From positions 2,852,001 through 2,916,000 of the forward strand of contig NZ_CP084626.1 in assembly GCF_022878925.1 (NCBI RefSeq): 64,000 nucleotides of DNA, written 5' to 3'. Position 1 is the stretch's first letter; every line of letters begins with the position of its first letter. Position numbers and translations under genes: made by a program. Positions 27,418 to 38,042 of this stretch are shown piece by piece. The notes beneath the pieces were generated by a model, which was not told the DNA's origin, did no database searches, and saw only the letters and a program-made list of their open reading frames with translations. The DNA is from Caballeronia sp. TF1N1 (GTDB taxonomy: Bacteria > Pseudomonadota > Gammaproteobacteria > Burkholderiales > Burkholderiaceae).

Positions 27418-28959
27418 TCAATAAGCGCCCGATTTCTTGAAGTCCTTCAGCGCGGTATGCAGTGCGCCGTCGTCGTCCTTCGACAAGTCTTTATTGTCTT
27501 CGATGCGCTTAACCAGATCGGCATGGCTCGTCTTCAGGTATTCGCGCAGGCCCTTTTCGAACGGCAGCACTTGCGCAACTTCCAGATCGTCGAGGTAGCC
27601 GTTGTTAGCCGCGAACAGCGCCACAGCGAGTTCCCACACTTGAAGCGGCTGATACTGCGGCTGCTTCAGCAGTTCCGTCACGCGGCGACCGCGCTCCAGC
27701 TGCTTGCGGGTGGCTTCGTCCAGGTCCGACGCGAACTGCGCGAACGCAGCCAGTTCACGATACTGCGCCAAGTCGGTACGAATACCGCCCGACAGCTTCT
27801 TGATGACCTTGGTCTGAGCCGCACCACCGACGCGCGACACCGAAACGCCCGCGTTGATGGCAGGGCGGATACCGGCGTTGAACAAGTCGGTTTCCAGGAA
27901 GATCTGGCCGTCGGTAATCGAGATCACGTTCGTCGGAACGAACGCGGTCACGTCGCCGGCTTGCGTTTCAATGACGGGCAGTGCCGTCAGCGAACCGCTC
28001 TTGCCCTTTACTTCGCCGTTGGTGAACTTCTCGACGTAGTCTTCCGAAACACGAGCCGCACGCTCGAGCAGACGCGAGTGCAGATAGAACACGTCACCCG
28101 GATACGCTTCACGACCCGGCGGACGGCGCAGCAACAGCGAAATCTGGCGATAGGCCCATGCTTGCTTGGTCAAATCGTCATATACGATCAGCGCGTCCTG
28201 GCCGCGATCGCGGAAGTATTCGCCCATCGTGCAGCCGGCGTACGGCGCGAGGTATTGCATCGCGGCCGATTCCGAAGCCGAAGCCGCCACGACGATGGTG
28301 TAAGCCATTGCGCCGGTTTCTTCGAGCTTGCGCACTACGTTCATGATCGACGAAGCCTTCTGGCCGATCGCGACATAGATACAGAAAAGGTCCTTGCCCT
28401 TCTGATTGATGATCGCGTCGACAGCCACCGCGGTCTTGCCGCACTGACGGTCGCCGATGATCAGCTCGCGCTGACCACGGCCGATCGGCACCATCGAGTC
28501 GATGGACTTCAGACCCGTTTGCACCGGCTGCGACACCGACTTACGCCAGATCACGCCCGGAGCAATCTTTTCGATTGCGTCGGTCATCTTCGCGTTGACC
28601 GGACCCTTGCCGTCGATGGGGTTACCCAGCGCGTCGACCACGCGGCCGATCAATTCCGGACCGACCGGCACTTCGAGAATGCGGCCCGTCGTCTTGACGA
28701 TGTCGCCTTCCGAGATGTGCTCGTACTGGCCGAGAATAACGGCGCCGACGGAGTCGCGTTCGAGGTTCAGCGCGAGGCCGAAGGTGTTGCCCGGAAACTC
28801 GAGCATTTCACCCTGCATCACGTCCGACAGGCCGTGAATACGCACGATACCGTCGGTCACGGAGATCACGGTGCCCTGGTTGCGAACATCCGCGCTCGCT
28901 TCAAGGCCCTGGATCCGGCTCTTGATCAGCTCGCTGATCTCAGAGGGATTGAGTTGCAT
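27418..28959 (-). CDS. atpA: ATP synthase F1 subunit alpha
   Basis: The protein has 513 residues. It contains the Walker [16 protein letters not shown], the [43 protein letters not shown] region with the conserved arginine, and the normal N-terminus [16 protein letters not shown] that binds subunit delta. These are the non-catalytic nucleotide sites of F1. It lies between atpH and atpG. Confidence 0.98.
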   Translation of the reverse strand: MQLNPSEISELIKSRIQGLEASADVRNQGTVISVTDGIVRIHGLSDVMQGEMLEFPGNTFGLALNLERDSVGAVILGQYEHISEGDIVKTTGRILEVPVGPELIGRVVDALGNPIDGKGPVNAKMTDAIEKIAPGVIWRKSVSQPVQTGLKSIDSMVPIGRGQRELIIGDRQCGKTAVAVDAIINQKGKDLFCIYVAIGQKASSIMNVVRKLEETGAMAYTIVVAASASESAAMQYLAPYAGCTMGEYFRDRGQDALIVYDDLTKQAWAYRQISLLLRRPPGREAYPGDVFYLHSRLLERAARVSEDYVEKFTNGEVKGKSGSLTALPVIETQAGDVTAFVPTNVISITDGQIFLETDLFNAGIRPAINAGVSVSRVGGAAQTKVIKKLSGGIRTDLAQYRELAAFAQFASDLDEATRKQLERGRRVTELLKQPQYQPLQVWELAVALFAANNGYLDDLEVAQVLPFEKGLREYLKTSHADLVKRIEDNKDLSKDDDGALHTALKDFKKSGAY

Positions 28960-29016
28960 TATTCGCTCCTGATAGTCAATTCTGTTGCGTGCCAGCGATT
29001 CGCTTCTAACGAAGCG

Positions 29017-29559
29017 TCAGGCGGTCAGAGCCGTCTGCATGCTGGCGAGGCGCGCGCGGACCGAGGTATCGAGCACTTCGTCGCCAACCGTCACGCGAAC
29101 GCCGCCGATCAGCGACTGATCGACTTCGACGGTCGGTTTCAGCTTGCGTTCGAACTTGCGTTCGAGGCTTGCGACTAGGTCGTTCAATTGTTCGCCTTCG
29201 AAGGGGAACGCGCTTACGATCAGCGCGTCGGCCGCACCTTCGCGGGCGTTCTTCAGCTCGTCGAACTGCACGGCGATTTCAGGCAGCAGCGACAGACGAT
29301 GATTGTCCACCAGCATGCCGACGAAATTCTTCGCCTGTACATTGCCTTGAGCCAAAGGCGATTTCACTGCGGACAGCAGCAGGTCCGCTACTTGATCGCG
29401 GCTCACCTTCGGGCTCGAGGCGACCGACTGCACTTCGGGCAGACGCGCAACCTGGGCCAGTTCCTCGACGAAAGTGGACCAGCCCGCGAGATTGCCGCTC
29501 TCGGCTACGCGGAACAGCGCTTCTGCGTAAGGACGAGCGATGGTTGCAAGTTCGGCCAT
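29017..29559 (-). CDS. atpH: ATP synthase F1 subunit delta
   Basis: The protein has 180 residues. The helical N-domain ([22 protein letters not shown]) binds the top of alpha, and the C-terminal part ([32 protein letters not shown]) links to subunit b. It is part of the peripheral stalk. Only two bases separate it from atpF, so the pair is translationally coupled. Confidence 0.97.
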   Translation of the reverse strand: MAELATIARPYAEALFRVAESGNLAGWSTFVEELAQVARLPEVQSVASSPKVSRDQVADLLLSAVKSPLAQGNVQAKNFVGMLVDNHRLSLLPEIAVQFDELKNAREGAADALIVSAFPFEGEQLNDLVASLERKFERKLKPTVEVDQSLIGGVRVTVGDEVLDTSVRARLASMQTALTA

Positions 29560-29561
29560 GA

Positions 29562-30032
29562 TCAGAGCTCGGTTTTGAGTTGATTCAGCAGATCGGCGTG
29601 AGCCTTCTGATCGACTTCGCGCTTCAGAATTTGCTCGGCGCCCTTCACGGCCAGGGCCGCGACTTCGGCGCGCAGCGACTCGCGCGCCTTGACGACTTGC
29701 TGTTCGGCGTCCGCCTTGGCTTGCGCGACGATGCGCGCGGCTTCAGCCTGAGCGTTGGCCTTGATTTCTTCGGCGACGGCTGCGGCGCGCTTTTCGGCGT
29801 CAGCGATACGTTGCTGACCGTCCGTGCGAGCCTGCGCGAGTTCCTGGTCGACGCGCTTATGCGCGGCTTCGAGTTCCGCCTTGCCCTTGTCGGCGGCGGC
29901 GAGGCCGTCGGCAATCTTCTTTGAGCGCTCGTCGAGGGCATTGATCAACGGCGGCCACACGAACTTCATCGTGAACCACGCGAGGATCAGAAACACGACC
30001 ATTTGCGCAAACAGGGTTGCGTTGAGATTCAC
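29562..30032 (-). CDS. atpF: ATP synthase Fo subunit b
   Basis: The protein has 156 residues. A single N-terminal membrane helix ([29 protein letters not shown]) is followed by a long charged coiled coil (residues about 35-140), the dimeric peripheral stalk that keeps F1 from rotating. Typical length and position between atpE and atpH. Confidence 0.97.
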   Translation of the reverse strand: MNLNATLFAQMVVFLILAWFTMKFVWPPLINALDERSKKIADGLAAADKGKAELEAAHKRVDQELAQARTDGQQRIADAEKRAAAVAEEIKANAQAEAARIVAQAKADAEQQVVKARESLRAEVAALAVKGAEQILKREVDQKAHADLLNQLKTEL

Positions 30033-30168
30033 GGTGTTTCCTTAAACGTTGCTTAGTCGGAGAGTGAAACGGTTAAAAGGCGCTCATCGGCCCGTTGTGC
30101 TCGATCAGCGCCTCACCCGTTCCGTCTTGCGTCTCATCGCAAGAAGAGACGCACACTTCCGAGGAACC

Positions 30169-30489
<321 letters not shown>

Positions 30490-30528
30490 CTAAAACCTAA
30501 GCGATTCTGGACCTGCCGCGAACACTCT

Positions 30529-31380
30529 TTAGTGAGAGTCGTGCGCCTGACCGATGTACACGAGCGTCAGCATCATGAAGATGAACGCTTGCAGCAGCAC
30601 GATCAGAATGTGGAAGATCGCCCAGACCGTACCCGCGACCACATGGCCGATAAAGCCAAGTACAGAGGCGTCCGCGCCGAAGTGCCACATGCTGCCGAGC
30701 AGCGCGATCAGCAGGAACAGCAGCTCACCCGCGTACATGTTGCCGAAAAGCCGCATGCCGAGCGAAACCGTCTTGGCGACGAACTCGATGATGTTCAGCG
30801 CAAGATTCGGAATCCACAGAAGCGGATGCGCGCCAAACGGAGCGGACAGCAGCTCGTGCACGAAGCCGCCTGCGCCCTTGATCTTGAGGTTGTAGTAGAT
30901 CATCAGCACGAACACGCCGAGCGCGATGCCGAGCGTGCCGTTCAGATCGGCCGTGGGCACGATGCGATGATGCGGCAGCACTTGTTCGAGGCCCAGCCAG
31001 CCAATCACGCGGCCTGGCAGATCCACGGGGATGAAGTCGAGCGAGTTCATCAGGGCGACCCAGACGAACACGGTCAGCGCGAGCGGAGCGATGAAGCGGC
31101 GGCTGCCGTGGATCATCGACTTCGACTGATCTTCGACCATTTCGACGAGCATCTCGATCGCGCACTGGAAACGGCCGGGAACACCGGACGTCGCGCGGCG
31201 CGCCGCGATACCGAGAATGACGATGGTCAGGAGACCGCACACGATGGACCAGAACAGCGTGTCCAGATTCCAGACGTGGATGTCGAAAATCGACGTCTGT
31301 GTGTGCGTGGAAAGATTCTGCAAGTGGTGCGCAATGTACTCGGACGGGTCCAGAGCGTGCGTTCCTTCGCTAGCTGCCAT
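30529..31380 (-). CDS. atpB: ATP synthase Fo subunit a
   Basis: The protein has 283 residues. It starts at [20 protein letters not shown]; the frame runs 20 codons further upstream without family match. It has five or six membrane helices. The essential arginine is in [22 protein letters not shown]. It forms the two half-channels for protons against the c ring. It follows atpI by 167 bases. Confidence 0.97.
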   Translation of the reverse strand: MAASEGTHALDPSEYIAHHLQNLSTHTQTSIFDIHVWNLDTLFWSIVCGLLTIVILGIAARRATSGVPGRFQCAIEMLVEMVEDQSKSMIHGSRRFIAPLALTVFVWVALMNSLDFIPVDLPGRVIGWLGLEQVLPHHRIVPTADLNGTLGIALGVFVLMIYYNLKIKGAGGFVHELLSAPFGAHPLLWIPNLALNIIEFVAKTVSLGMRLFGNMYAGELLFLLIALLGSMWHFGADASVLGFIGHVVAGTVWAIFHILIVLLQAFIFMMLTLVYIGQAHDSH

Positions 31381-31547
31381 ATCGTTAAAGCCACCCAAAT
31401 TGTCAAAAATCTTTCGTCGCCAGACGCTTATCCGAGCCACCGCTTCGCGTTGCGGCTCCGGGCGTCCGGCCCGAGCGCGGCGTTCATAACCGCGCTTTCA
31501 TGTGTGATGCTACATACTTGACTTCGGGCTGGCGATTACCCTGGAGG

Positions 31548-32099
31548 TCAACGCAAAGCCATGGCCAGCCAGTAAGTCTTCAACGCGACGATGTACGTAA
31601 CGAGCAAAGGCAACCACAGTGCGCTCTTGTACCAGAAGGCGACCGCTACGAACATAGCAATCGTCGCTCCCATTTTCATCGCTTCGCCGATCATCCAACT
31701 CATGATGGTCTCGGCTCCGCTCTTCGCCTTCAGGCGCGCCGCGAACAGTGCACTGGGCAGCCAGCAGATCGCGCCTCCGAGGAAGGCGGACAGCGCAGCA
31801 TCGCCCGGCGGCTTGTAGAACAGCCACCACAACAGCGTCGCACCCAGGGACAAAACCATTTGCGCGGCCACTACCTTGAAAGGCGTGACCCGCGATGGAC
31901 GACTCACATCAGGACCGAACAGCTTCTCTGCCTGGCCCCGCGTGAGCGGAACGATATTGTTATCTTGCGCCTCGGCGTCCCACGAGTCGTCACACGAACT
32001 GCGGGGCTGATTTCCTGAGGCGTGAATGTCTCCGCGTTTGTTTTGAGCGCTGTCTTGCCCGCCCACCGGCGCTCGATTCTGCTCTCGCACCGTCTTCAA
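31548..32099 (-). CDS. atpI: ATP synthase-associated protein I
   Basis: The protein has 183 residues. The first 65 are polar and poorly conserved. The rest has four membrane helices in the AtpI pattern: VVAAQMVLSLGATLLWWLFY, AALSAFLGGAICWLPSALFA, IGEAMKMGATIAMFVAVAFWY and LLVTYIVALKTYWLAMAL. AtpI assists c-ring assembly and possibly Mg2+ supply. It is the first gene of the operon and lies just downstream of a good sigma-70 promoter. The true start may be internal, since the N-terminal part is longer than usual. Confidence 0.88.
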   Translation of the reverse strand: MKTVREQNRAPVGGQDSAQNKRGDIHASGNQPRSSCDDSWDAEAQDNNIVPLTRGQAEKLFGPDVSRPSRVTPFKVVAAQMVLSLGATLLWWLFYKPPGDAALSAFLGGAICWLPSALFAARLKAKSGAETIMSWMIGEAMKMGATIAMFVAVAFWYKSALWLPLLVTYIVALKTYWLAMALR

Positions 32100-32186
32100 A
32101 CCCCTTCAACACATCAACCGACAGTTCGGAAACCACCCTGCGCTTTCGCCGCGCTTTCTAGGTGGCCTAGCTGATAAATCCGGGGG

Positions 32187-32215
32187 ATTGTAAGCGATTG
32201 TCCTCGGGGATTCAA
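32187..32215 (-). promoter_or_regulatory. Sigma-70-type promoter of the atp operon
   Basis: On the minus strand: TTGAAT (-35, at 32215-32210), a 17-base spacer and TACAAT (-10, at 32192-32187), about 90 bases before the atpI start. The spacing is ideal and five of six -10 bases match the consensus. A small dyad, CTAGG-TGG-CCTAG (32159-32170), lies in the predicted leader. Confidence 0.7.
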
Positions 32216-32330
32216 TAGTTTAGGTGCGTCAAAAGCCAAGCGGACAAAGCTTAAAAAATGGTCTCGAAAGCGAGACTTTTCTTGCGGTTACAAGCAGATT
32301 TTCAGACGACGTGAGATTGCGTCGCGAAAC

Positions 32331-33467
32331 TCAGATAAGCGCCCATCCAACAAGCGCTGCAACAAACCAGAAAGGGATCGAAACGAGGTGAAACGGACCC
32401 CACATGCCCTTCTCGCCCGACAGACGCACGGCGATGAGATTGGCGAGCGAGCCGATTGCCACCCCAAAGCCACCGACGCTCACGCCGAACGCAAGCGCGC
32501 GCCAGTCCTTCGAAAACTCGGCGAGCACGATGGCCGCCGGCACGTTACTGATGGCCTGCGACAGCACCGCGCCCGCAGCATAAGCACGCATCGGCGTGCC
32601 GATGCCCAACTGCGCGATGAAGCCGTGGATGGCCGGCAACGCGGCCGCGCTGCGCAGCACAATGAACATCAGCATGAAGATGAGCAGAAGCAGCCAGTCG
32701 ATCTTCAAGACGACTTCGCGGCGCCAAAGAAGGAACGCGACGGCAAGGACGGCGAGGCCGGGCCCGGCATGATGCGCGTCGGCCAGTGCGACGAAGCCAG
32801 CGAACGCAAGCACGCTCACACCGCATAACACACGGTCGACGCCGTGCTCTTCGGCATCGCCAGAAAGGTCGAGCGGCGCGTTGCGAAACATTGCGCAAGT
32901 CACGGCGCCGAGCATGAGCATGAGGACCGCGCAAAGCGGCAGCAACGCCCAGACGAACGCGCCGAAGGAGACGCCGCTCGTCTGCCAGAGGAAGAGGTTT
33001 TGTGGATTGCCGAGCGGCGTGAGGATCGATCCCGCGTTCACCGACAACGCAATCACGATGACAAGACGCTTGATGGGCAAGGGCGCGAGCCGATGCAGCG
33101 ATAGCGCGAGCGGCACGACCGCGAACAACGCGACATCGTTGGTCAGCACCGTGGACAGCGCCGCCGCCAGCGCGACGAGCAGCAGCGCCAGGCCGCGTTC
33201 GCCGTGGATGTGATGCACCAGCCGATGCGCGGCCCACATCAGGAATCCTGACAATTCGATCGCTTTGGTCAGGATGAGCAGGCCGGCGAGCGTGAGCACG
33301 GTCTGCCAATCCACAAGACCTGGCAGCGAAGCCCACGAGCGCGGATGAACCACTTGCAACACGCCGAGCGCGAGCACGAGAATGGCGAGGACCGGCTCTT
33401 TACTGACGGTCCTCCAGACGCGCGTCAGGAGGTCGGACCGCGATTGCTTGACGTTGTATTCCGACAA
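32331..33467 (-). CDS. ArsB/NhaD-superfamily ion transporter (SLC13-like permease)
   Basis: The protein has 378 residues and about ten hydrophobic segments. Two halves each carry an ion-transporter re-entrant motif: LSTVLTNDVALFAVVPLAL with LTPLGNPQNLFLW in the first half, and AISNVPAAIVLAEF in the second. This pattern is that of the ArsB/NhaD/citrate family of anion or Na+/H+ transporters; the substrate cannot be read from sequence. The frame opens with TTG (33467), three bases after the parB stop; no better start exists before the first membrane helix. It is therefore probably the distal gene of the parA-parB transcript, an odd pairing without an obvious functional link. Confidence 0.82.
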   Translation of the reverse strand: MSEYNVKQSRSDLLTRVWRTVSKEPVLAILVLALGVLQVVHPRSWASLPGLVDWQTVLTLAGLLILTKAIELSGFLMWAAHRLVHHIHGERGLALLLVALAAALSTVLTNDVALFAVVPLALSLHRLAPLPIKRLVIVIALSVNAGSILTPLGNPQNLFLWQTSGVSFGAFVWALLPLCAVLMLMLGAVTCAMFRNAPLDLSGDAEEHGVDRVLCGVSVLAFAGFVALADAHHAGPGLAVLAVAFLLWRREVVLKIDWLLLLIFMLMFIVLRSAAALPAIHGFIAQLGIGTPMRAYAAGAVLSQAISNVPAAIVLAEFSKDWRALAFGVSVGGFGVAIGSLANLIAVRLSGEKGMWGPFHLVSIPFWFVAALVGWALI

Positions 33468-33470
33468 GAC

Positions 33471-34373
33471 TCACGCGGCCGAATTAGGCGCTTCAATGCT
33501 GCCGCGTAGTTTGCTCAGAATGCCTTCGAGCGCGTCGAGGTTGCCGAAATCGATCATCACCTTGCCGCGTCCTCGTCCGCCCAGCTTGATCTTCACGCTC
33601 GCCGCGAGCAGATCCGACAGCTCTTCTTCGAGCCTGCGCGTGTCACGGCCGCCATCGTTCGCGGGACGCGCCTTGACTGCCGGCGCTTCCTTCGTCGTCG
33701 CGGCGACGAGGCGCTCCGTTTCACGCACCGACAAGCGGCGATTCACCACGTGATTAGCCAATTGAATCTGCGTGGCGGCATCGACGGCGAGCAGCGCGCG
33801 TGCGTGCCCCATGTCGAGATCGCCTGCGAGCAGCATCGTCTGAACGGGCGTGGCGAGGTTCAAGAGACGCAGCAGATTCGATACCGCGCTACGCGATCGC
33901 CCGACCGCTTCGGCCGCCTGCTCGTGCGTGAACGTAAATTCGTCGAGCAGGCGCTGAATACCCTGCGCCTCTTCCAGCGGATTCAGATCCTCCCGCTGGA
34001 TGTTTTCGATCAGCGCCATCGCGGCGGCAGCCTGATCGGGCACGTTCTTCACCAGCACCGGCACTTCGTCGAGCCCAGCCAGACGCGCCGCGCGAAAACG
34101 TCGCTCGCCCGCGATGATCTCGTACTGATCCGGGCCGACGGAGCGCACGAGAATCGGCTGCATGAGGCCTTGCGCGCGAATACTCGCGGCGAGCTCTTGC
34201 AACGCGCCCTCGTCCATTCGGGTACGCGGCTGATACTTGCCCGCCTGCAGCTTGTCGAGCGACAGGACTGACGGCGTGCCTTCGCCGCGTACGGCTTCGG
34301 TAATGTCGACGCTGCCGCCGAGCAATGCATCCAGGCCTCGGCCCAAACCCTTCTTCTTCATCACAGCGCTCAT
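33471..34373 (-). CDS. parB: Chromosome partitioning protein ParB
   Basis: The protein has 300 residues. After the N-terminal KKKGLGRGLDALLGG (the ParA-activating segment) it has the ParB/Spo0J CTP-binding core with GERRFRAARLAGLDEVPVLV and ENIQREDLNPLEEAQG. A helix-turn-helix that reads parS (THEQAAEAVGRSRSAVSNLLRLLNL) and a C-terminal dimerisation helix follow. GGAGGA precedes the ATG. It clamps on DNA at parS and spreads, acting with ParA to segregate the origin region. Candidate parS sites are at 36459, 38002 and 38535. Confidence 0.97.
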   Translation of the reverse strand: MSAVMKKKGLGRGLDALLGGSVDITEAVRGEGTPSVLSLDKLQAGKYQPRTRMDEGALQELAASIRAQGLMQPILVRSVGPDQYEIIAGERRFRAARLAGLDEVPVLVKNVPDQAAAAMALIENIQREDLNPLEEAQGIQRLLDEFTFTHEQAAEAVGRSRSAVSNLLRLLNLATPVQTMLLAGDLDMGHARALLAVDAATQIQLANHVVNRRLSVRETERLVAATTKEAPAVKARPANDGGRDTRRLEEELSDLLAASVKIKLGGRGRGKVMIDFGNLDALEGILSKLRGSIEAPNSAA

Positions 34374-34419
34374 TTCGATTCCTCCGTTGGCGTCGTCCGC
34401 CAGATCGAATGGGTTTGCG

Positions 34420-35190
34420 TTACAGCGCGCGTACGCGCTCGATCATTTCCGTGCCGAACTGGATATACGCCTGCGCGCCACGCGACGACTTGTCGAACAC
34501 CACGCCTGGCAGGCCGTAACTCGGCGCCTCGGCAAGGCGCACGTTGCGTGGAATGACGACATCGAAAACCTTGTCGCCAAAGTGTTCCTTCAACTGTTCG
34601 GAAACTTGCTGCTGCAAGGTGATGCGCGGATCGAACATCACACGCAACAGTCCGATCACTTTCAGATCGCGGTTGAGGTTCGCGTGGATCTGCTTGATGG
34701 TGCTCACCAGATCCGACAAGCCTTCCAACGCGAAGTATTCACATTGCATTGGAATGACGACGCCATGCGCGGCGCACAACGCGTTCAATGTCAACAGCGA
34801 CAAAGCAGGCGGACAATCGATTAAGATGAAGTCATAGTCATCGACTATTTGTGCAATGGCCGCGCGCAGAATGTGCTCGCGGTCGTCCATATCCACAAGC
34901 TCGACTTCCGCGCCAGCGAGTTCACGATTCGCAGGCAGAACGTGGTATCCCACGCTCTCCGGTCGCACTACCGCCTCACGTAGTGTCACCCCGTCGACTA
35001 ACACTTCGTAGATTGTCTTCTCGCATGCGCCTTTATTGACGCCACTGCCCATCGTCGCGTTCCCCTGCGGGTCCAGATCGATGAGTAGAACGCGTTGATC
35101 AAGGCCCGCGAGACTTGCCGCGAGATTGACCGCCGTGGTGGTCTTTCCAACGCCGCCCTTCTGATTTGCGACGCAGAAGATTTTTGCCAT
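34420..35190 (-). CDS. parA: Chromosome partitioning ATPase ParA
   Basis: The protein has 256 residues. The deviant Walker A is intact (NQKGGVGKTTTAVNLAASLA, residues 9-28), with LLIDLDPQGNATMGSG and FILIDCPPALSLLTLNAL after it. There is no N-terminal helix-turn-helix, so it is of the chromosomal Soj type. It binds DNA non-specifically when ATP-bound and moves ParB-parS complexes. It is encoded 46 bases upstream of parB and 75 bases downstream of rsmG. Confidence 0.98.
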   Translation of the reverse strand: MAKIFCVANQKGGVGKTTTAVNLAASLAGLDQRVLLIDLDPQGNATMGSGVNKGACEKTIYEVLVDGVTLREAVVRPESVGYHVLPANRELAGAEVELVDMDDREHILRAAIAQIVDDYDFILIDCPPALSLLTLNALCAAHGVVIPMQCEYFALEGLSDLVSTIKQIHANLNRDLKVIGLLRVMFDPRITLQQQVSEQLKEHFGDKVFDVVIPRNVRLAEAPSYGLPGVVFDKSSRGAQAYIQFGTEMIERVRAL

Positions 35191-35265
35191 CGTTTTATGT
35201 CCTCGTTTCTTCGCTGTCAGAAGATCAGCTGCCGTTACGGCCGTGACGAAAGCGCCCGCGACGTG

Positions 35266-35931
35266 TTACTGCGCGCCGACGGCTACATGGATCAAGTGGC
35301 GCTCGGCATCGAGCATCGGAACTTGCAAACGCTCGATGCGCTCCACCGTCGCGCCATTTGGCAGACGCGCGATTTCGTCGTCCGGCTGCAAGCCCTTCAT
35401 CGCGAGAATCCGGCCGTTGTCCGCGACCAGATGACGCGCAAGTGTAACGAAATCCGCGAGGTCTGCGAACGCGCGCGAGACAATTACGTCGAATTTCCCC
35501 GGGACTTCGCAACCCGGCCGCAAATTCTCGACGCGCCCCGTCACAACGGAAAGATTCGCCAACCCCAACTGAACCTTCGCTTGCGACTGGAAGGCGGTCT
35601 TCTTGTGAACGATGTCGTTCAGTGTCACTTTAACGTCGGGGAAGACAATTGCTAGCACGATGCCCGGCAGGCCGCCGCCCGAACCGACATCCAAAATCGA
35701 TTTTGGTTGGCGCGCCACGAGCATCGGAACGATGGCGAGCGAATCGAGAAGATGCTGAATGAGCATTTGCTTCGGGTCGCGGATCGCCGTCAGGTTGTAG
35801 ACGGCGTTCCATTTGCCCAGCAGCGCAACGTAATCGAGTAGCTGCTGTTTCTGCGATGAAGTCAGCGCAAGCTCGAGTTCAGTCGTACCTCGGTTGAGCA
35901 AGTTAGCCAGCGATTCGTTTTGGTCCTTCAT
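35266..35931 (-). CDS. rsmG: 16S rRNA (guanine-527-N7)-methyltransferase
   Basis: The protein has 221 residues. The SAM-binding motif [21 protein letters not shown] and the [21 protein letters not shown] segment are typical of RsmG (GidB). It methylates N7 of G527 in 16S rRNA. Its start overlaps the mnmG stop by four bases (ATGA), so translation is coupled. Confidence 0.97.
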   Translation of the reverse strand: MKDQNESLANLLNRGTTELELALTSSQKQQLLDYVALLGKWNAVYNLTAIRDPKQMLIQHLLDSLAIVPMLVARQPKSILDVGSGGGLPGIVLAIVFPDVKVTLNDIVHKKTAFQSQAKVQLGLANLSVVTGRVENLRPGCEVPGKFDVIVSRAFADLADFVTLARHLVADNGRILAMKGLQPDDEIARLPNGATVERIERLQVPMLDAERHLIHVAVGAQ

Positions 35932-37892
35932 TGAACCACCGGGTTGCTGCTGGCCTGATCCTGATCGCTGCCTGTGCCGCGTCCGCGCCGGCCGAGGCCG
36001 CGCTTGAGATGCACCATGAGCAGGGAGATGGCAGCCGGCGTGATGCCCTGAATACGCGATGCCTGCCCGATCGTCTCGGGACGATGCTGCGTTAACTTTT
36101 GTCGCGCCTCAAACGAAAGACCGCGTACTTCGCTGTAGTCGATCGTCTCTGGTAAACGCGTGTTCTCTTGCGCTCCGTTGCGCACGATCTCGTCCGCTTG
36201 CCGGTCGATATAGCCTTGGTACTTCACGCCAATCTCGATCTGTTCTTTGATCTGCGCGAGCAGAACTGGATCATCGGCTAACGATTCGGCTGAACCGCAT
36301 TCCCCGTTGCGCAGAGCGCAGACGCCATCGTACGAGACACCAGGGCGTCGTAGCAGGTCGGCCAAACTGTATTCGTGATCGATCGGCTTGCCGAGTAACG
36401 CGGTCGCCTCTTCAGCGGGAAGCGTCTTAGGGTTCACCCACGTGGAGCGCAACCGCTCTGTTTCACGTGAAACAGCGTCACGCTTGCGGCTGAAAGCATC
36501 CCACCGGACGTCATCTACGACTCCAAGCTCCCGCCCTGCTTCGGTCAGGCGCATATCCGCGTTATCTTCACGTAGAGACAGACGATATTCCGCACGGCTC
36601 GTGAACATTCGATACGGTTCAGAGACTCCGCGCGTTACCAAATCGTCGACCAATACACCCAAGTACGCCTCATCACGGCGCGGTGTCCAGGCATCCCGGC
36701 CCTGCACTTGAAGCCCTGCATTTATGCCGGCTAGTATTCCTTGAGCGGCAGCTTCCTCATAACCCGTTGTGCCGTTGATCTGTCCGGCAAAGAAAAGCCC
36801 ACCGATGGATTTCGTTTCAAGCGAAGCCTTAAGCGCACGCGGATCGAAGTAGTCGTATTCGATTGCATAGCCAGGGCGCAAGATATGGGCGTGTTCGAGA
36901 CCACGCATGGAACGCACAAGATCTAATTGGACATCGAAAGGCAGACTCGTCGAAATTCCATTGGGATAGAACTCGTTCGTAGTCAGCCCTTCCGGTTCCA
37001 GAAAGATTTGATGTGCGTCCTTCGATGCAAACCGATGAATCTTGTCTTCAATCGACGGGCAGTACCGCGGCCCAACGCCTTCAATCACCCCTGTGTACAT
37101 CGGCGACCGATCCAAGCCCGAACGAATAATGTCGTGCGTTTGAGCGTTCGTGTGCGTCACCCAACACGGCACCTGACGCGGATGCTGCTCGACGCGGCCA
37201 AGAAAAGAGAAAACCGGAACCGGATCCAAATCGCCCGGCTGCTCATCAAGCTTCGAAAAATCGATCGTGCGGCCGTCGATGCGCGGTGGCGTTCCCGTCT
37301 TAAGTCGGCCCTGCGGCAAATTCAACTCTTTGAGACGTGCGGATAAAGATATCGCAGCAGGATCGCCCGCGCGGCCGCCCACGTAGTTGTTCAACCCCAC
37401 GTGGATCTTTCCGTCGAGGAACGTCCCCGCTGTCAGAACCACGGCACGCGCCCGAAACCGTAAGCCAACTTGCGTAACGGCACCAACCACGTGGTCGCCT
37501 TCCACCATCAAATCATCGACGGCTTGCTGGAACAGCCAGAGATTCGGCTGATTTTCCAGCCGATGGCGTATTGCCTGCTTGTAAAGAATGCGGTCGGCTT
37601 GAGCGCGCGTGGCTCGCACTGCAGGACCCTTGGACGAATTGAGAATGCGAAACTGAATACCGGACTCGTCGGTGGCGGCAGCCATCACGCCGCCCAACGC
37701 ATCGACTTCTTTGACGAGATGTCCTTTTCCGATGCCGCCGATCGACGGGTTGCAGCTCATCTGGCCAAGCGTCTCGATGTTATGCGTCAGGAGCAGCGTC
37801 CGACAGCCCATTCGCGCCGATGCAAGCGCCGCTTCGGTGCCCGCGTGACCACCGCCAACGACGATCACATCAAATTCTGAGGGAAAAAGCAT
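35928..37892 (-). CDS. mnmG: tRNA uridine 5-carboxymethylaminomethyl modification enzyme MnmG (GidA)
   Basis: The protein has 654 residues. The start at [29 protein letters not shown] is family-typical; an upstream in-frame ATG at 38018 lies inside a parS palindrome and is rejected. The FAD-binding [10 protein letters not shown], the [15 protein letters not shown] loop and the C-terminal helical domain are present. With MnmE it adds the carboxymethylaminomethyl group to wobble uridines. A perfect parS-like palindrome lies inside the coding sequence (36459-36474). TATAAT at 37941-37946 on the minus strand is a good -10 box about 50 bases upstream of the start. Confidence 0.98.
   Translation of the reverse strand: MLFPSEFDVIVVGGGHAGTEAALASARMGCRTLLLTHNIETLGQMSCNPSIGGIGKGHLVKEVDALGGVMAAATDESGIQFRILNSSKGPAVRATRAQADRILYKQAIRHRLENQPNLWLFQQAVDDLMVEGDHVVGAVTQVGLRFRARAVVLTAGTFLDGKIHVGLNNYVGGRAGDPAAISLSARLKELNLPQGRLKTGTPPRIDGRTIDFSKLDEQPGDLDPVPVFSFLGRVEQHPRQVPCWVTHTNAQTHDIIRSGLDRSPMYTGVIEGVGPRYCPSIEDKIHRFASKDAHQIFLEPEGLTTNEFYPNGISTSLPFDVQLDLVRSMRGLEHAHILRPGYAIEYDYFDPRALKASLETKSIGGLFFAGQINGTTGYEEAAAQGILAGINAGLQVQGRDAWTPRRDEAYLGVLVDDLVTRGVSEPYRMFTSRAEYRLSLREDNADMRLTEAGRELGVVDDVRWDAFSRKRDAVSRETERLRSTWVNPKTLPAEEATALLGKPIDHEYSLADLLRRPGVSYDGVCALRNGECGSAESLADDPVLLAQIKEQIEIGVKYQGYIDRQADEIVRNGAQENTRLPETIDYSEVRGLSFEARQKLTQHRPETIGQASRIQGITPAAISLLMVHLKRGLGRRGRGTGSDQDQASSNPVVQ
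36459..36474. other. parS site inside mnmG
   Basis: TGTTTCACGTGAAACA, a perfect 16-bp palindrome identical to the widespread chromosomal parS core that ParB reads. It lies in the coding sequence of mnmG, 1.3 kb from parA. Confidence 0.85.
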
Positions 37893-37940
37893 GAAGATCT
37901 CGCATCGAGCGATGCGAACCTGAAGAAAGAATATCGACGA

Positions 37941-37946
37941 ATTATA
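37941..37946 (-). promoter_or_regulatory. -10 element upstream of mnmG
   Basis: TATAAT on the minus strand, 49 bases before the mnmG ATG. No good -35 is found 17 bases further upstream (AAAATC-like), so promoter strength is uncertain. Confidence 0.5.
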
Positions 37947-38001
37947 TCGGGTTCTCGTCCGCCGATTTTCCAACGACCCGGAAAAGGCGAAAAAAATGGC
38001 G

Positions 38002-38017
38002 TGTTTCACGTGAAACA
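38002..38017. other. parS site between livF and mnmG
   Basis: A second perfect copy of TGTTTCACGTGAAACA. The symmetry extends three bases further on each side (GCG/CGC, 37999-38020). It sits in the 150-base gap upstream of mnmG. Confidence 0.87.
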
Positions 38018-38042
38018 CGCCTTCGAGATTTGACGCAACCCG

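Noticed and set aside
32159..32170. CTAGG-TGG-CCTAG dyad in the atp leader as a third copy of the CTAG element
   Set aside because: The half-sites are in the opposite order with a 3-base spacer, so it is not the same motif as those at 15958 and 44767.
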